Source: an uncultured Alphaproteobacteria bacterium (GTDB lineage Bacteria > Pseudomonadota > Alphaproteobacteria > VGEJ01). From it: DNA of 50,278 bases. The number at the start of each line of letters is the position of its first letter. Position 1 is the first letter of the stretch. The position numbers and the translations under genes are program-made. Shown here piece after piece: positions 24,355-31,767 of this stretch. The notes beneath the pieces were generated by a model. The model saw nothing but the letters and a program-made list of their open reading frames with translations. It did no database searches and had not been told where the DNA came from. The stretch is from NCBI GenBank assembly GCA_913041535.1, contig CAJWJK010000005.1, forward strand, positions 72,984 through 123,261, read 5' to 3'.

Positions 24355-24382
24355 ACTATAGGATGTAGAGGCAATCTATAGT
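24355..24382. promoter_or_regulatory. Inverted repeat in the divergent promoter region
   Basis: Perfect arms ACTATAG (24355-24361) and CTATAGT (24376-24382) are separated by 14 bases in the 145-base gap between two divergent genes (GFA at 24323 and the FAD-linked dehydrogenase at 24469). The dyad could be an operator. No regulator gene is adjacent, and no factor is assigned. Confidence 0.35.
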
Positions 24383-24468
24383 ACTTGTTAGGATAGTTTC
24401 GTGGGTAAGGTTGATGAAGTATACATTGAGTCGTAGTTTGAGGACTGGACGAAATTACGGAGCATTTC

Positions 24469-25854
24469 ATGGAGAAACAGTCCACAAGAGTTGATACAGC
24501 CATACAGGAACTGGTTGCCAATCTAGGTGAACGTCTATCAACCGTTCCAAGCGTATGTGCACAACATGGGCAAGATGAGTCATTTCACAAGCCGCATAGT
24601 CCGGACGCTGTGGCATTTGTCAGCTCAACAGAGGAGGTAATTGAAGTTGTTAAGATCTGTGCTAACCACAGCGTACCCATTATCCCTTTTGGGACTGGGA
24701 CTTCGCTTGAAGGTCATGTTGCAGCCTTATCTGGTGGTATATGTGTAGATCTGACTGGTATGAATGAGTTGCTATCCATAAATGCGGCAGACCTTGATGC
24801 AACGGTGCAGGCTGGGGTAACGCGACGGCAGCTTAATGAGAATCTGCGACATGAGGGGCTGTTTTTTCCGATCGATCCAGGTGCTGACGCGTCTATTGGT
24901 GGAATGGCCGCAACACGCGCTTCAGGTACAAACGCTGTACGCTATGGAACCATGAGGGAAAATGTACTTGGTTTAAGTGCTGTGATGCCGGATGGACGGG
25001 TAATAAAAACTGCACGCAGGGCCCGTAAATCTTCCGCTGGCTATGATTTAACGCGTCTTCTTGTTGGGTCAGAGGGAACGCTCGGCATAATAACGGAAGT
25101 AACATTGCGATTGTACGGTGTGCCCGAATCCGTGACTTGTGCGGTGTGTTCATTTCCGACGTTGCAGGCGGCCGTAGACACGGTGATTCTGACTATTCAG
25201 TCTGGTATTCCAGTTGCTCGTATTGAGTTACTTGATGACGCTATGATAGATGCTACCAATCGGTTTTCTAAACTAGATAATGCCCTAGCACCAACATTGT
25301 TTCTAGAATTTCACGGAACCAGAACTGGTACGGAAGAACAGGCAGAAATGGTCCAACAAATTGCCTATGATCATAAGGGAGGGGAGTTTCGGTGGGCTAG
25401 TCATGCTGAGGATCGCAACCGGCTCTGGCGGGCGAGGCACGATGCTGCTTATGCCGCGAAGGCATTAAGACCTGGTTGCCAAATGTGGCCGACAGACGTT
25501 TGTGTCCCCATTTCACGTCTCGCTGAATGTATTTCTGCAACTAAGGATGACGTTGATGAATCTTTCTTAATGGCACCAATTGTTGGACATGTCGGTGACG
25601 GGAATTTTCATTTGACGTTTCTTGTTGACCCAGATTGCCCCAAGGAGATAGCTGAAGCTAATCGAATCAATGAGCGGCTGATTGATCGGGCATTATTAAT
25701 GGATGGCACGTGTACCGGTGAACACGGAGTTGGGTACGGGAAAGTTGATTTTCTTGTTGCTGAACATGGGGAGGGGGTAAATATTATGCAGGCGATTAAG
25801 AGCGCTATTGACCCTCAAAATATAATGAATCCAGGGAAAGTAGTCCGTGTTTGA
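24469..25854 (+). CDS. FAD-linked 2-hydroxyacid dehydrogenase (D-lactate dehydrogenase / GlcD type)
   Basis: The 461-residue flavoprotein belongs to the FAD-binding PCMH family that oxidises D-lactate, glycolate or related 2-hydroxyacids. The FAD-binding domain shows PIIPFGTGTSLEGHVAALSG (from about residue 70), a second half with DPGADASIGGMAATRASGTN and SEGTLGIITEVTLRLYG. The C-terminal cap domain has WPTDVCVPISRL, GHVGDGNFHL (metal-type histidines) and GTCTGEHGVGYGK near the end. It looks like the stand-alone mitochondrial-type D-lactate:cytochrome c dehydrogenase rather than GlcD of the three-subunit glycolate oxidase, because no glcE or glcF is next to it. Single-gene unit with its own promoter region. 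Exact substrate is uncertain. Confidence 0.85.
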   Translation: MEKQSTRVDTAIQELVANLGERLSTVPSVCAQHGQDESFHKPHSPDAVAFVSSTEEVIEVVKICANHSVPIIPFGTGTSLEGHVAALSGGICVDLTGMNELLSINAADLDATVQAGVTRRQLNENLRHEGLFFPIDPGADASIGGMAATRASGTNAVRYGTMRENVLGLSAVMPDGRVIKTARRARKSSAGYDLTRLLVGSEGTLGIITEVTLRLYGVPESVTCAVCSFPTLQAAVDTVILTIQSGIPVARIELLDDAMIDATNRFSKLDNALAPTLFLEFHGTRTGTEEQAEMVQQIAYDHKGGEFRWASHAEDRNRLWRARHDAAYAAKALRPGCQMWPTDVCVPISRLAECISATKDDVDESFLMAPIVGHVGDGNFHLTFLVDPDCPKEIAEANRINERLIDRALLMDGTCTGEHGVGYGKVDFLVAEHGEGVNIMQAIKSAIDPQNIMNPGKVVRV

Positions 25855-25876
25855 CGTCTTTTCATCGTTTAATATT

Positions 25877-25904
25877 AATTAACTCTGCGGATGCAGAGTT
25901 AATT
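25877..25904. terminator. Palindromic terminator-like hairpin between convergent genes
   Basis: A perfect 12-base-pair stem, AATTAACTCTGC (25877-25888) with GCAGAGTTAATT (25893-25904), closes on a GGAT loop. It sits in the 66-base gap between two convergent genes and could serve both. The T-tract is weak on either strand, so it is terminator-like rather than a textbook example. Confidence 0.6.
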
Positions 25905-25920
25905 GCTTCACGATGTCTCA

Positions 25921-27585
25921 CTACAAAGTGAGCTCAATTTCACCAAGGCGTTTAGTAAGCTTGAGGTTTTCAGAGTAATCTACCGGAATTGCTATAATAG
26001 CCGGGCCTTGCTGTTGGAAGGCTTCATGGAGAAGATCAGGAAGTTGACTGGCTTTAGTAAGCGTCCTTCCCCACGCGCCAAAACTTTTTGCTAGAAGTTC
26101 AAAATCCGGATTAGAGAATGCAAGATCTGAGTGTTCACCGTCGAACTGGTTTTGCTGCTTCCATTTGATTAATCCGTACTCACCGTCAAGCCATACCATG
26201 GCAACGATATTTAGCTTGTTACGGACTGCAGTCTCAATATCTTGAACGTTCATCATAAAACCAGCATCACCGTTTATAGATAATACCCGGCGTTCTGGGT
26301 GCGCAATTTTAGCTCCAATAGATCCTGGAAAAGCAAACCCCATTGAGCAGAAACCATTTGAAATGAGACAAGTATTGGGCTCATCGCATTGGTAGTAGCG
26401 AGATACCCACATTTTGTGAGCTCCGACGTCGGACAACAGGATGTCTTTAGGACCAAGGCATTCACGAACATCCCACAAAATTTTCTGCGGTTTCATTGGT
26501 ACGACTTCGTCATCTTTTTCCATGGCGAAGTCATCTAGTATGGTTTGACGAAGCTCTGCCCAATCGTTGATGTTAAATAGTGGCAGTTTATCATCAGGTC
26601 CGGAACGCTTATCCATTTCCTCGCTCATTTGCCACAATGCATCCGCAACGTCCGCTACTACATCAACTGTGACAGGATAACAGTCGTCGACTTCAGCAGG
26701 CATGAAATCAACATGTACAATTTTCTTTCCGGGTACTTTGTTCCAGTGTTCAGGACTATATTCAACGAGGTCATAACCTACTGCGATAACTACATCGCAG
26801 CTATTGATAGCTGGAACGATATGATCTTTACCCTGGAGGCCAATAGTAAATAGGCTGCACGGATGGCTGCGAGGTACAGCCCCCTTCCCCATGAATGTAT
26901 TTACTACCGGAATGCCCGTTTTTTCGGCAAAGATTTGGAGTTGTTTGGCTGCGCGCTTTCTTACAGCTCCGTTGCCTGAAAGGATAATAGGCTTTTTTGC
27001 TTGTGAAATGATATCGATAGCTTGCGCCACTGCCTTATGATCCGCTGCTGGTCGACGGGTTTTGTACGTTGGCATCGGTGCCGCATCAGTTTCATGCTTT
27101 GCAAGGTCTTCTGGGAGCTCCAGTACGCAGGCGCCTGGCTTTTCTGCTTCAGCTATTTTGAACGCTTTTCGAACCATTTCTGGAATATTGCGCGCGTTGC
27201 TAACTGTCTCCGCCCACTTGGATATTGGTCGGAACATCGCGATCGAGTCCATATTTTGATGACTCTCTTTGTGTAATCGATCGGTGCCGGCTTGGCCTAT
27301 AATTGCGATCAAAGGAGCACGGTCCATGTTGGCATCGGCAACGCCAGTTACAAGATTAGTTGCGCCAGGCCCGAGTGTAGCGAGGCAAACACCAGTTTTG
27401 CCTGTGAGTCTACCGTAGGTGTCAGCCATAAATGCTGCAGCTTGCTCGTGTCGACACAGCACGAACTCTATAGCACTTTGCTTAAGTGAAATCATCACGT
27501 CAGCATTCTCCTCACCAGGAATGCCAAAAATATGAGTAACGCCCTCCGCTTCCAAGCAGCGTACGAAAAGATCAGATGCTTTCAT
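25921..27585 (-). CDS. Acetolactate synthase-like ThDP-dependent enzyme
   Basis: The 554-residue product has the three domains of ThDP enzymes of the acetohydroxyacid synthase type: the pyrimidine-binding domain with GIPGEENADV and the activating glutamate E47 in RHEQAAAFMADTYGR, the central domain (KKPIILSGNGAVRKRAAKQL), and the PP-binding domain with SINGDAGFMMN (about residue 430). The nearest named group is the catabolic, single-subunit AlsS-like set. The anabolic ilvB is elsewhere in this window, and no ilvN lies here. The usual WNDSxY stretch after the diphosphate motif reads WLDGEYGLIKWKQ, with Leu in place of the usual Asn, so substrate and metal geometry deserve a check. It is the last gene on this minus-strand stretch. 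Confidence 0.85.
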   Translation of the reverse strand: MKASDLFVRCLEAEGVTHIFGIPGEENADVMISLKQSAIEFVLCRHEQAAAFMADTYGRLTGKTGVCLATLGPGATNLVTGVADANMDRAPLIAIIGQAGTDRLHKESHQNMDSIAMFRPISKWAETVSNARNIPEMVRKAFKIAEAEKPGACVLELPEDLAKHETDAAPMPTYKTRRPAADHKAVAQAIDIISQAKKPIILSGNGAVRKRAAKQLQIFAEKTGIPVVNTFMGKGAVPRSHPCSLFTIGLQGKDHIVPAINSCDVVIAVGYDLVEYSPEHWNKVPGKKIVHVDFMPAEVDDCYPVTVDVVADVADALWQMSEEMDKRSGPDDKLPLFNINDWAELRQTILDDFAMEKDDEVVPMKPQKILWDVRECLGPKDILLSDVGAHKMWVSRYYQCDEPNTCLISNGFCSMGFAFPGSIGAKIAHPERRVLSINGDAGFMMNVQDIETAVRNKLNIVAMVWLDGEYGLIKWKQQNQFDGEHSDLAFSNPDFELLAKSFGAWGRTLTKASQLPDLLHEAFQQQGPAIIAIPVDYSENLKLTKRLGEIELTL

Positions 27586-27694
27586 AATTCTTACCCCGGG
27601 ATATTAGTGTAGTAGAAGTAGACAATAAATTCGCCAGCAAAAACTCATGCCACATGTGTCACTTGAAAAATTAAGGAGACGGCTTACCATATAC

Positions 27695-27895
27695 TCAACT
27701 TGCTTCAGGAGACTCGTTTGGTTTTCTAATACGGCTTTTCTCCGCGGGGCCTTGGCGTTTTGCCGTGTTCTTTCTGACCTTTCCTTTTTTCGTTTTGGAA
27801 TCCGATTCGTCCGCTTTGGATTTAGACGCACGCTTGGAACGCTCTAATTTTTCCTTCTTTTCGCGGTATTTATTAAGATCAACAACTTTACCCAT
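27695..27895 (-). CDS. Small basic DUF4169 family protein
   Basis: A 66-residue, lysine- and arginine-rich protein of unknown function. The N-terminus (MGKVVDLNKYREKKEKLE) matches the start of DUF4169 proteins, which in Alphaproteobacteria usually lie by fumC and a ribbon-helix-helix gene, as here. After residue 20 the sequence becomes low-complexity and charged (KADESDSKTKKGKVRK), so it is probably helical or disordered. The N-terminal VVDLNKYREKK resembles the C-terminal tail of SspB encoded about 2 kb upstream. I use ATG 27895. Family membership rests on a short region and on context. Confidence 0.7.
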   Translation of the reverse strand: MGKVVDLNKYREKKEKLERSKRASKSKADESDSKTKKGKVRKNTAKRQGPAEKSRIRKPNESPEAS

Positions 27896-28092
27896 TACAG
27901 TAATCCTGTTGTAGGTGCTTACTCACAACCAACTTCCCATAGAATAGCTGAAACACAGGCTTATTGAAAATGCATGTTTTGGTGGTTGAGAATGTTAACC
28001 AATTCGTACTTTGGTTGGAATCTGTAACTATGTCTATCTGTAGTTGAAGGTGCTTTCTGTGCAACGGTCGGTAAAGAGGGTTAGTCGCGAAA

Positions 28093-28326
28093 CTAGCTAG
28101 CTTTCAGATGAGAAGCTTTTTCAAGAGTATCTTCGAGTACAAAAAGACGAATTGCACTGGAGAGGGTCCCTACTCGAGAACTATCAATCGCAGTAATCAA
28201 TGCATTTATTGAGCAACTTCTGCTATCAGCGATAATGCGCAATTGATTCCAAAACTGATCTTCAACTGAGATGCTCGTGCGATGGCCGTTCAATACTACC
28301 GAGTGACGGCGGAGTGTATAGCTCAT
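28093..28326 (-). CDS. Ribbon-helix-helix domain protein
   Basis: A 77-residue protein. It carries HRTSISVEDQFWNQLRII, the expected beta strand and first helix of a ribbon-helix-helix fold (about residues 15-33), followed by a second helix, SINALITAIDS, and a C-terminal helix, SSAIRLFVLEDTL. The family in Alphaproteobacteria is found beside fumC and DUF4169. The fold suggests DNA binding as a dimer, but the target is unknown. It lies 24 bases downstream of fumC and 197 bases upstream of the DUF4169 gene; that gap shows no other gene. Confidence 0.75.
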   Translation of the reverse strand: MSYTLRRHSVVLNGHRTSISVEDQFWNQLRIIADSRSCSINALITAIDSSRVGTLSSAIRLFVLEDTLEKASHLKAS

Positions 28327-28350
28327 TGCCGGTTCTTTGTCCTATAAGGC

Positions 28351-29760
28351 CTATAACTTTGGCCCAATCATGCGCTCGGGTCGAACAAGTCTGTCAAACT
28401 CATCTTCTGTCACAAACCCAAGCGTAAGGGCTGCTTCTCGAAGTGTGGTGCCATCTTCATGGGCCTTTTCTGCAGCTTTCGCTGCATTGTCATATCCTAT
28501 ATGCGGTGCAAGTGCAGTAACTAGCATTAGAGACTGTTTCATAAGCTGATCAATGCGGGCCTGATTGGGTCTAATTCCAACGATGCAATGCTCAGTAAAG
28601 CTTTTAGAGCTATCGGCGAGTAGGCGTATAGATTGCAAAAGGTTGTATGCCAGTATTGGCTTAAACACATTGAGTTCCATATGACCGTTGGATCCAGCTA
28701 TGGTTATAGCGACATTGTTGCCCATAACCTGTGTGCATACCATGGTCATCGCTTCGCATTGAGTTGGGTTAACCTTGCCGGGCATTATTGACGAGCCTGG
28801 CTCATTTTTAGGCAAACTTAGTTCCCCTAAACCAGACCTTGGCCCTGAGCCAAGAAGCCGAATATCGTTTGCTATTTTCATAAGGCTGGATGCAATAGTA
28901 TTAAGAGCACCGGACATTTCTACAATGGCGTCATGGGCAGCAATAGCCTCAAATTTGTTGGGGGCAGAAGAAAATGGAAGGCCAGTAATTGACGAGATCT
29001 CGGCCGCAACCCTTTTATCAAATCCAAGCTTGGTATTGAGGCCGCTGCCTACTGCGGTGCCGCCTTGAGCGATTTGGTGCAGGGACGGAAGTGCTCGCTC
29101 TATTCGGCTAATGCCGTTTCTGATCTGAGTGGCATATCCAGAGAACTCTTGACCGAGAGTGAGGGGTGTAGCGTCCTGAAGATGTGTTCGCCCAATCTTT
29201 ATGATGTTTCTCCATTCATCTGCCTTCTTTATGAGGGCATCGTACAGCGAATTGAGTTTGGGCATTAGTTCGTGCTGTGTTTGCTCTGCTGCTGCAATAT
29301 GCATTGCGGTAGGAAAAGTATCGTTTGAGGATTGTCCCATGTTTACATGGTTATTTGGATGAACGGGTGTTTTGGAGCCAAGATCGCCGCCAAGTATCTC
29401 AATAGCGCGATTTGCAATCACTTCGTTGACATTCATATTTGATTGCGTGCCGGATCCAGTCTGCCAAACGACAAGTGGAAAATTATCATTAAGGTTGCCT
29501 TGTATAACTTCATCGGCAGCGCTGGCAATCGCATCCCGAAGGTTAGGGCCGAGATAACCAAGTTCTGCATTAACAACGGCTGCCGCACGTTTCACGATAG
29601 CTAGTCCACGTATGATAGGGAAGGGCATAAGTTCGTAGCCAATATTAAAATTACCTATGCTGCGCTGTGTTTGAGCTCCCCAATACTTGTTTGCCGGCAC
29701 TTGTATTGACCCAAATGTGTCTGTTTCCGTGCGTGTCCCTCTAGCGGTATCATTCTCCAT
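28351..29760 (-). CDS. fumC: Class II fumarate hydratase FumC
   Basis: FumC interconverts fumarate and L-malate in the citric acid cycle and, unlike class I fumarases, needs no iron-sulfur cluster. The 469-residue protein has the superfamily signature [17 protein letters not shown] near residue 320, which includes the flexible catalytic-serine loop. It also has [38 protein letters not shown] and [19 protein letters not shown], all substrate-site segments. Length is as in E. coli FumC (467). It sits 38 bases downstream of sspB and 24 upstream of the ribbon-helix-helix gene. Confidence 0.97.
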   Translation of the reverse strand: MENDTARGTRTETDTFGSIQVPANKYWGAQTQRSIGNFNIGYELMPFPIIRGLAIVKRAAAVVNAELGYLGPNLRDAIASAADEVIQGNLNDNFPLVVWQTGSGTQSNMNVNEVIANRAIEILGGDLGSKTPVHPNNHVNMGQSSNDTFPTAMHIAAAEQTQHELMPKLNSLYDALIKKADEWRNIIKIGRTHLQDATPLTLGQEFSGYATQIRNGISRIERALPSLHQIAQGGTAVGSGLNTKLGFDKRVAAEISSITGLPFSSAPNKFEAIAAHDAIVEMSGALNTIASSLMKIANDIRLLGSGPRSGLGELSLPKNEPGSSIMPGKVNPTQCEAMTMVCTQVMGNNVAITIAGSNGHMELNVFKPILAYNLLQSIRLLADSSKSFTEHCIVGIRPNQARIDQLMKQSLMLVTALAPHIGYDNAAKAAEKAHEDGTTLREAALTLGFVTEDEFDRLVRPERMIGPKL

Positions 29761-29798
29761 TGTTTTATCACTTTAGCTTTAACTTGCCAGTTGGTTAA

Positions 29799-30281
29799 TC
29801 ATTTCTTTCGGAATTCGTTGAGATTAACAATATCAGCCTTTGCGGTCATCTTTTCAAAAGTTTGTTGGCGTTTATCAGTCCCAACAGAGGCCTTTGACAC
29901 TTCCCGTTTATTATCTGCTGTTTCTTCGGGTGGTCCGAATTGGAGTCCAAATTGGGCGCTGGGGTCGGCAAAGGTTGTTATAGCCATGAACGGGACAAAG
30001 ATACGTTCATCAACAGCGTTAAAGCGGAGTTTTACCTGGAATCCATGATCTGCGACTTCTAGATCCCAAAACTGATGCTGTAGAACTATAGTCATCGACG
30101 AAGGATGGTGCTCCTTAAGGCGCTCAGACAACAGGGATTCTGCGTCATCTGTGCGGAATGAAATGTAGAAGTGTTGGTCACCAGAAAGGCCATATTCTTG
30201 TACTTGGACCAAAATGTCCTTAACAACAGATCGCAAAGCATCTTCGACAATCGATGTGTAGTTGACGGGATGATTTTCCAT
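29799..30281 (-). CDS. sspB: ClpXP adaptor protein SspB (alphaproteobacterial type)
   Basis: SspB binds ssrA-tagged proteins and delivers them to ClpXP. The 160-residue product has a folded N-terminal domain (about residues 1-115; landmarks HFYISFRTDD, SMTIVLQHQFWDLEV, LRFNAVDERIFVPFMAITTF), a charged linker, and a short C-terminal tail, ADIVNLNEFRKK, which fits the ClpX-binding motif position in SspB proteins. The gene lies about 65 bases downstream of ssrA on the same strand. This neighbourhood strongly supports the call. The order ssrA, sspB, fumC on the minus strand suggests shared transcription for at least sspB and fumC. Confidence 0.93.
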   Translation of the reverse strand: MENHPVNYTSIVEDALRSVVKDILVQVQEYGLSGDQHFYISFRTDDAESLLSERLKEHHPSSMTIVLQHQFWDLEVADHGFQVKLRFNAVDERIFVPFMAITTFADPSAQFGLQFGPPEETADNKREVSKASVGTDKRQQTFEKMTAKADIVNLNEFRKK

Positions 30282-30344
30282 CGCAATGGCAACCCTCGGA
30301 TGTTGTGTGTCCGACGTTGGGACAATAGTACGAAGCTCGGTACG

Positions 30345-30676
30345 GTTAAATAGGTCTCACCTTTACGCTAAGCCAAGTGGGGAGCTTCTGTTGCCCGGTG
30401 CTCCCCGAACCGCGCTCACCTATTGCTAGGCAGCAAGGCGGGCTTCGCCCGCATAGTTGTCATTGGCAGTTTTATGCCTGGTCCGATAACGGCGGTACCA
30501 TGCCGAGCGAAGACTATATCTTTAATGCGCGCGTCGATCCTGATTCGCCCCCAACAGAAGCCGCCCAAACTAGGAAAAAACCATGTCTCGGCTTATGGTG
30601 GAGGCGCCGGGTACTGCCCCCGGGTCCGCTACGCCTATTACATAAAGCGTTTATCGCTATAGTCGTTAAACGACTC
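30345..30676 (-). ncRNA. ssrA: Two-piece (circularly permuted) tmRNA gene
   Basis: Read on the minus strand, an acceptor piece (about 30676 to 30596) ends in CGCCTCCACCA, and a coding piece (30552 to about 30345) begins GGGGGCG. The two ends form a 7-bp acceptor stem with a G-U third pair, the alanine identity element. The acceptor piece has a 5-bp T-stem CCGGG/CCCGG with a 7-base loop GGCAGTA. The coding piece holds the tag, a 7-bp hairpin (30379-30385 with 30400-30406) and a 7-bp outer pair AATAGGT/ACCTATT ending at 30349. Pieces are separated by a 43-base segment, 30553-30595, which itself forms a 6-bp stem. This permuted layout is established for Alphaproteobacteria. The outer ends are estimates. 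Confidence 0.93.
30426..30467 (-). other. tmRNA tag reading frame, ANDNYAGEARLAA-stop
   Basis: From the resume codon GCC at 30467 the frame reads ANDNYAGEARLAA then TAG (30428-30426). With the alanine on the tmRNA the tag is AANDNYAGEARLAA. The first residues AANDNY match the SspB-binding part and the final LAA matches the ClpX degron. Six bases of GCGGGC and GCCCGC around a GAA loop form a perfect hairpin inside the tag frame. Confidence 0.93.
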
Positions 30677-30680
30677 CTAC

Positions 30681-30709
30681 AATATAGCTATATAAGAAAG
30701 GCTTTTGAA
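30681..30709 (-). promoter_or_regulatory. Candidate ssrA promoter
   Basis: On the minus strand, TTCAAA (30709-30704) and TATATT (30686-30681) are spaced by 17 bases. Transcription would begin near 30674-30676, just before the acceptor piece. The -10 is close to consensus and the -35 has three of six. Confidence 0.55.
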
Positions 30710-30804
30710 GTGTTGATGGCAAATTGTATTTAATAATTGTTTGTTGCTGGTGGCCGCTCCCTCGTAAATGTAAAGTATACTTCTTCTTAACATGTCGGTA
30801 GCAG

Positions 30805-31743
30805 ATGACTGTCAATTCGGATCAGAACGCAGAGATTGAGGCTCAGAGGTCAGCTGCGCAGCCTACGCGCAGGGTCGTAGCTAAAGGGCTTGAAGAAATT
30901 CTTTACCAGATAGTTCCTGTGTTAGATCACGGATTTATCAGAGTAATTGACTATATGGGTGATGACTCGGCAATCGTGCAGGCAGCGCGGGTATCCTATG
31001 GTCGTGGCACCAAACGAGTGAGTGAGGATAGGGGGCTGATACGTTATCTCATGCGGCACCGACACACGACACCATTCGAAATGTGTGAGATAAAGTATCA
31101 CTGTAAACTTCCTATTTTTGTGGCCCGACAGTGGATCCGTCACCGTACTGCGAACGTTAATGAGTATTCAGCTCGGTATTCGATTTTGGACAATGAATTC
31201 TATATTCCTAATGCTGAGCATCTTGCGTCGCAGTCAGATGCTAATCGTCAAGGGCGTTCAGGAGTATTGGAGGGTGAGGAAGCACAAAGAGTTCTTCATC
31301 TGCTTCGGGATGATGCGGAGAATGCATATATGCACTACGCAGAAATGCTCAACGAGAATTCCCAGGAGCAAAAGCCCTATCCCGAGAGAAGTGGGTTGGC
31401 GAGGGAATTAGCAAGGATGAATCTTTCGCTTAATTTTTACACCCAATGGTATTGGAAAATTGACCTCCAAAATCTTATGCATTTTTTGGAACTTCGAGCT
31501 GATCCTCATGCCCAGTACGAGATTCGAGCGTACGCTGACGCTATGCTAGAAACGATTCGACATTGGGTCCCTCACACTTTTCAGGCTTTCATGGATTATG
31601 GAATCGGTGGCGTGCGGTTATCGTCCGGTGCCTTAGAGATTGTTAAGCGCCTTATCAACGGAGAATCGGTAAGTCGGGAGGATACAGACCTTTCGGCAAG
31701 AGAGTGGAGTGAATTGATGGCCATACTAGGTATAGAAACATAG
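30805..31743 (+). CDS. thyX: FAD-dependent thymidylate synthase ThyX
   Basis: ThyX methylates dUMP to dTMP using FAD, NADPH and methylenetetrahydrofolate, replacing the ThyA reaction. The 312-residue product carries the defining motif [11 protein letters not shown] (about nt 31137-31169), matching RHR followed seven residues on by Ser. [15 protein letters not shown] and [20 protein letters not shown] are further family regions. The first 30 residues ([19 protein letters not shown]) are likely disordered. ATG 30805 is the start. The gene is on its own between the minus-strand ssrA and mrp. The finding implies a folate and thymidylate economy like other ThyX users; thyA may be absent, but this window cannot show that. 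Confidence 0.96.
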   Translation: MTVNSDQNAEIEAQRSAAQPTRRVVAKGLEEILYQIVPVLDHGFIRVIDYMGDDSAIVQAARVSYGRGTKRVSEDRGLIRYLMRHRHTTPFEMCEIKYHCKLPIFVARQWIRHRTANVNEYSARYSILDNEFYIPNAEHLASQSDANRQGRSGVLEGEEAQRVLHLLRDDAENAYMHYAEMLNENSQEQKPYPERSGLARELARMNLSLNFYTQWYWKIDLQNLMHFLELRADPHAQYEIRAYADAMLETIRHWVPHTFQAFMDYGIGGVRLSSGALEIVKRLINGESVSREDTDLSAREWSELMAILGIET

Positions 31744-31767
31744 ATGTTTCATGCTGGCAGAGGATCG

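Noticed and set aside
30361-30420. GC-rich hairpin first considered as a 6S RNA or independent terminator
   Set aside because: It falls within the 3' part of the tmRNA coding piece, enclosed by the AATAGGT/ACCTATT pairing, so it belongs to that RNA.
30377-30733. 118-codon plus-strand frame, and a second frame 30423-30662, in the sspB-thyX gap
   Set aside because: Both lie on the strand opposite to the tmRNA gene, whose paired stems and tag explain the sequence constraint.
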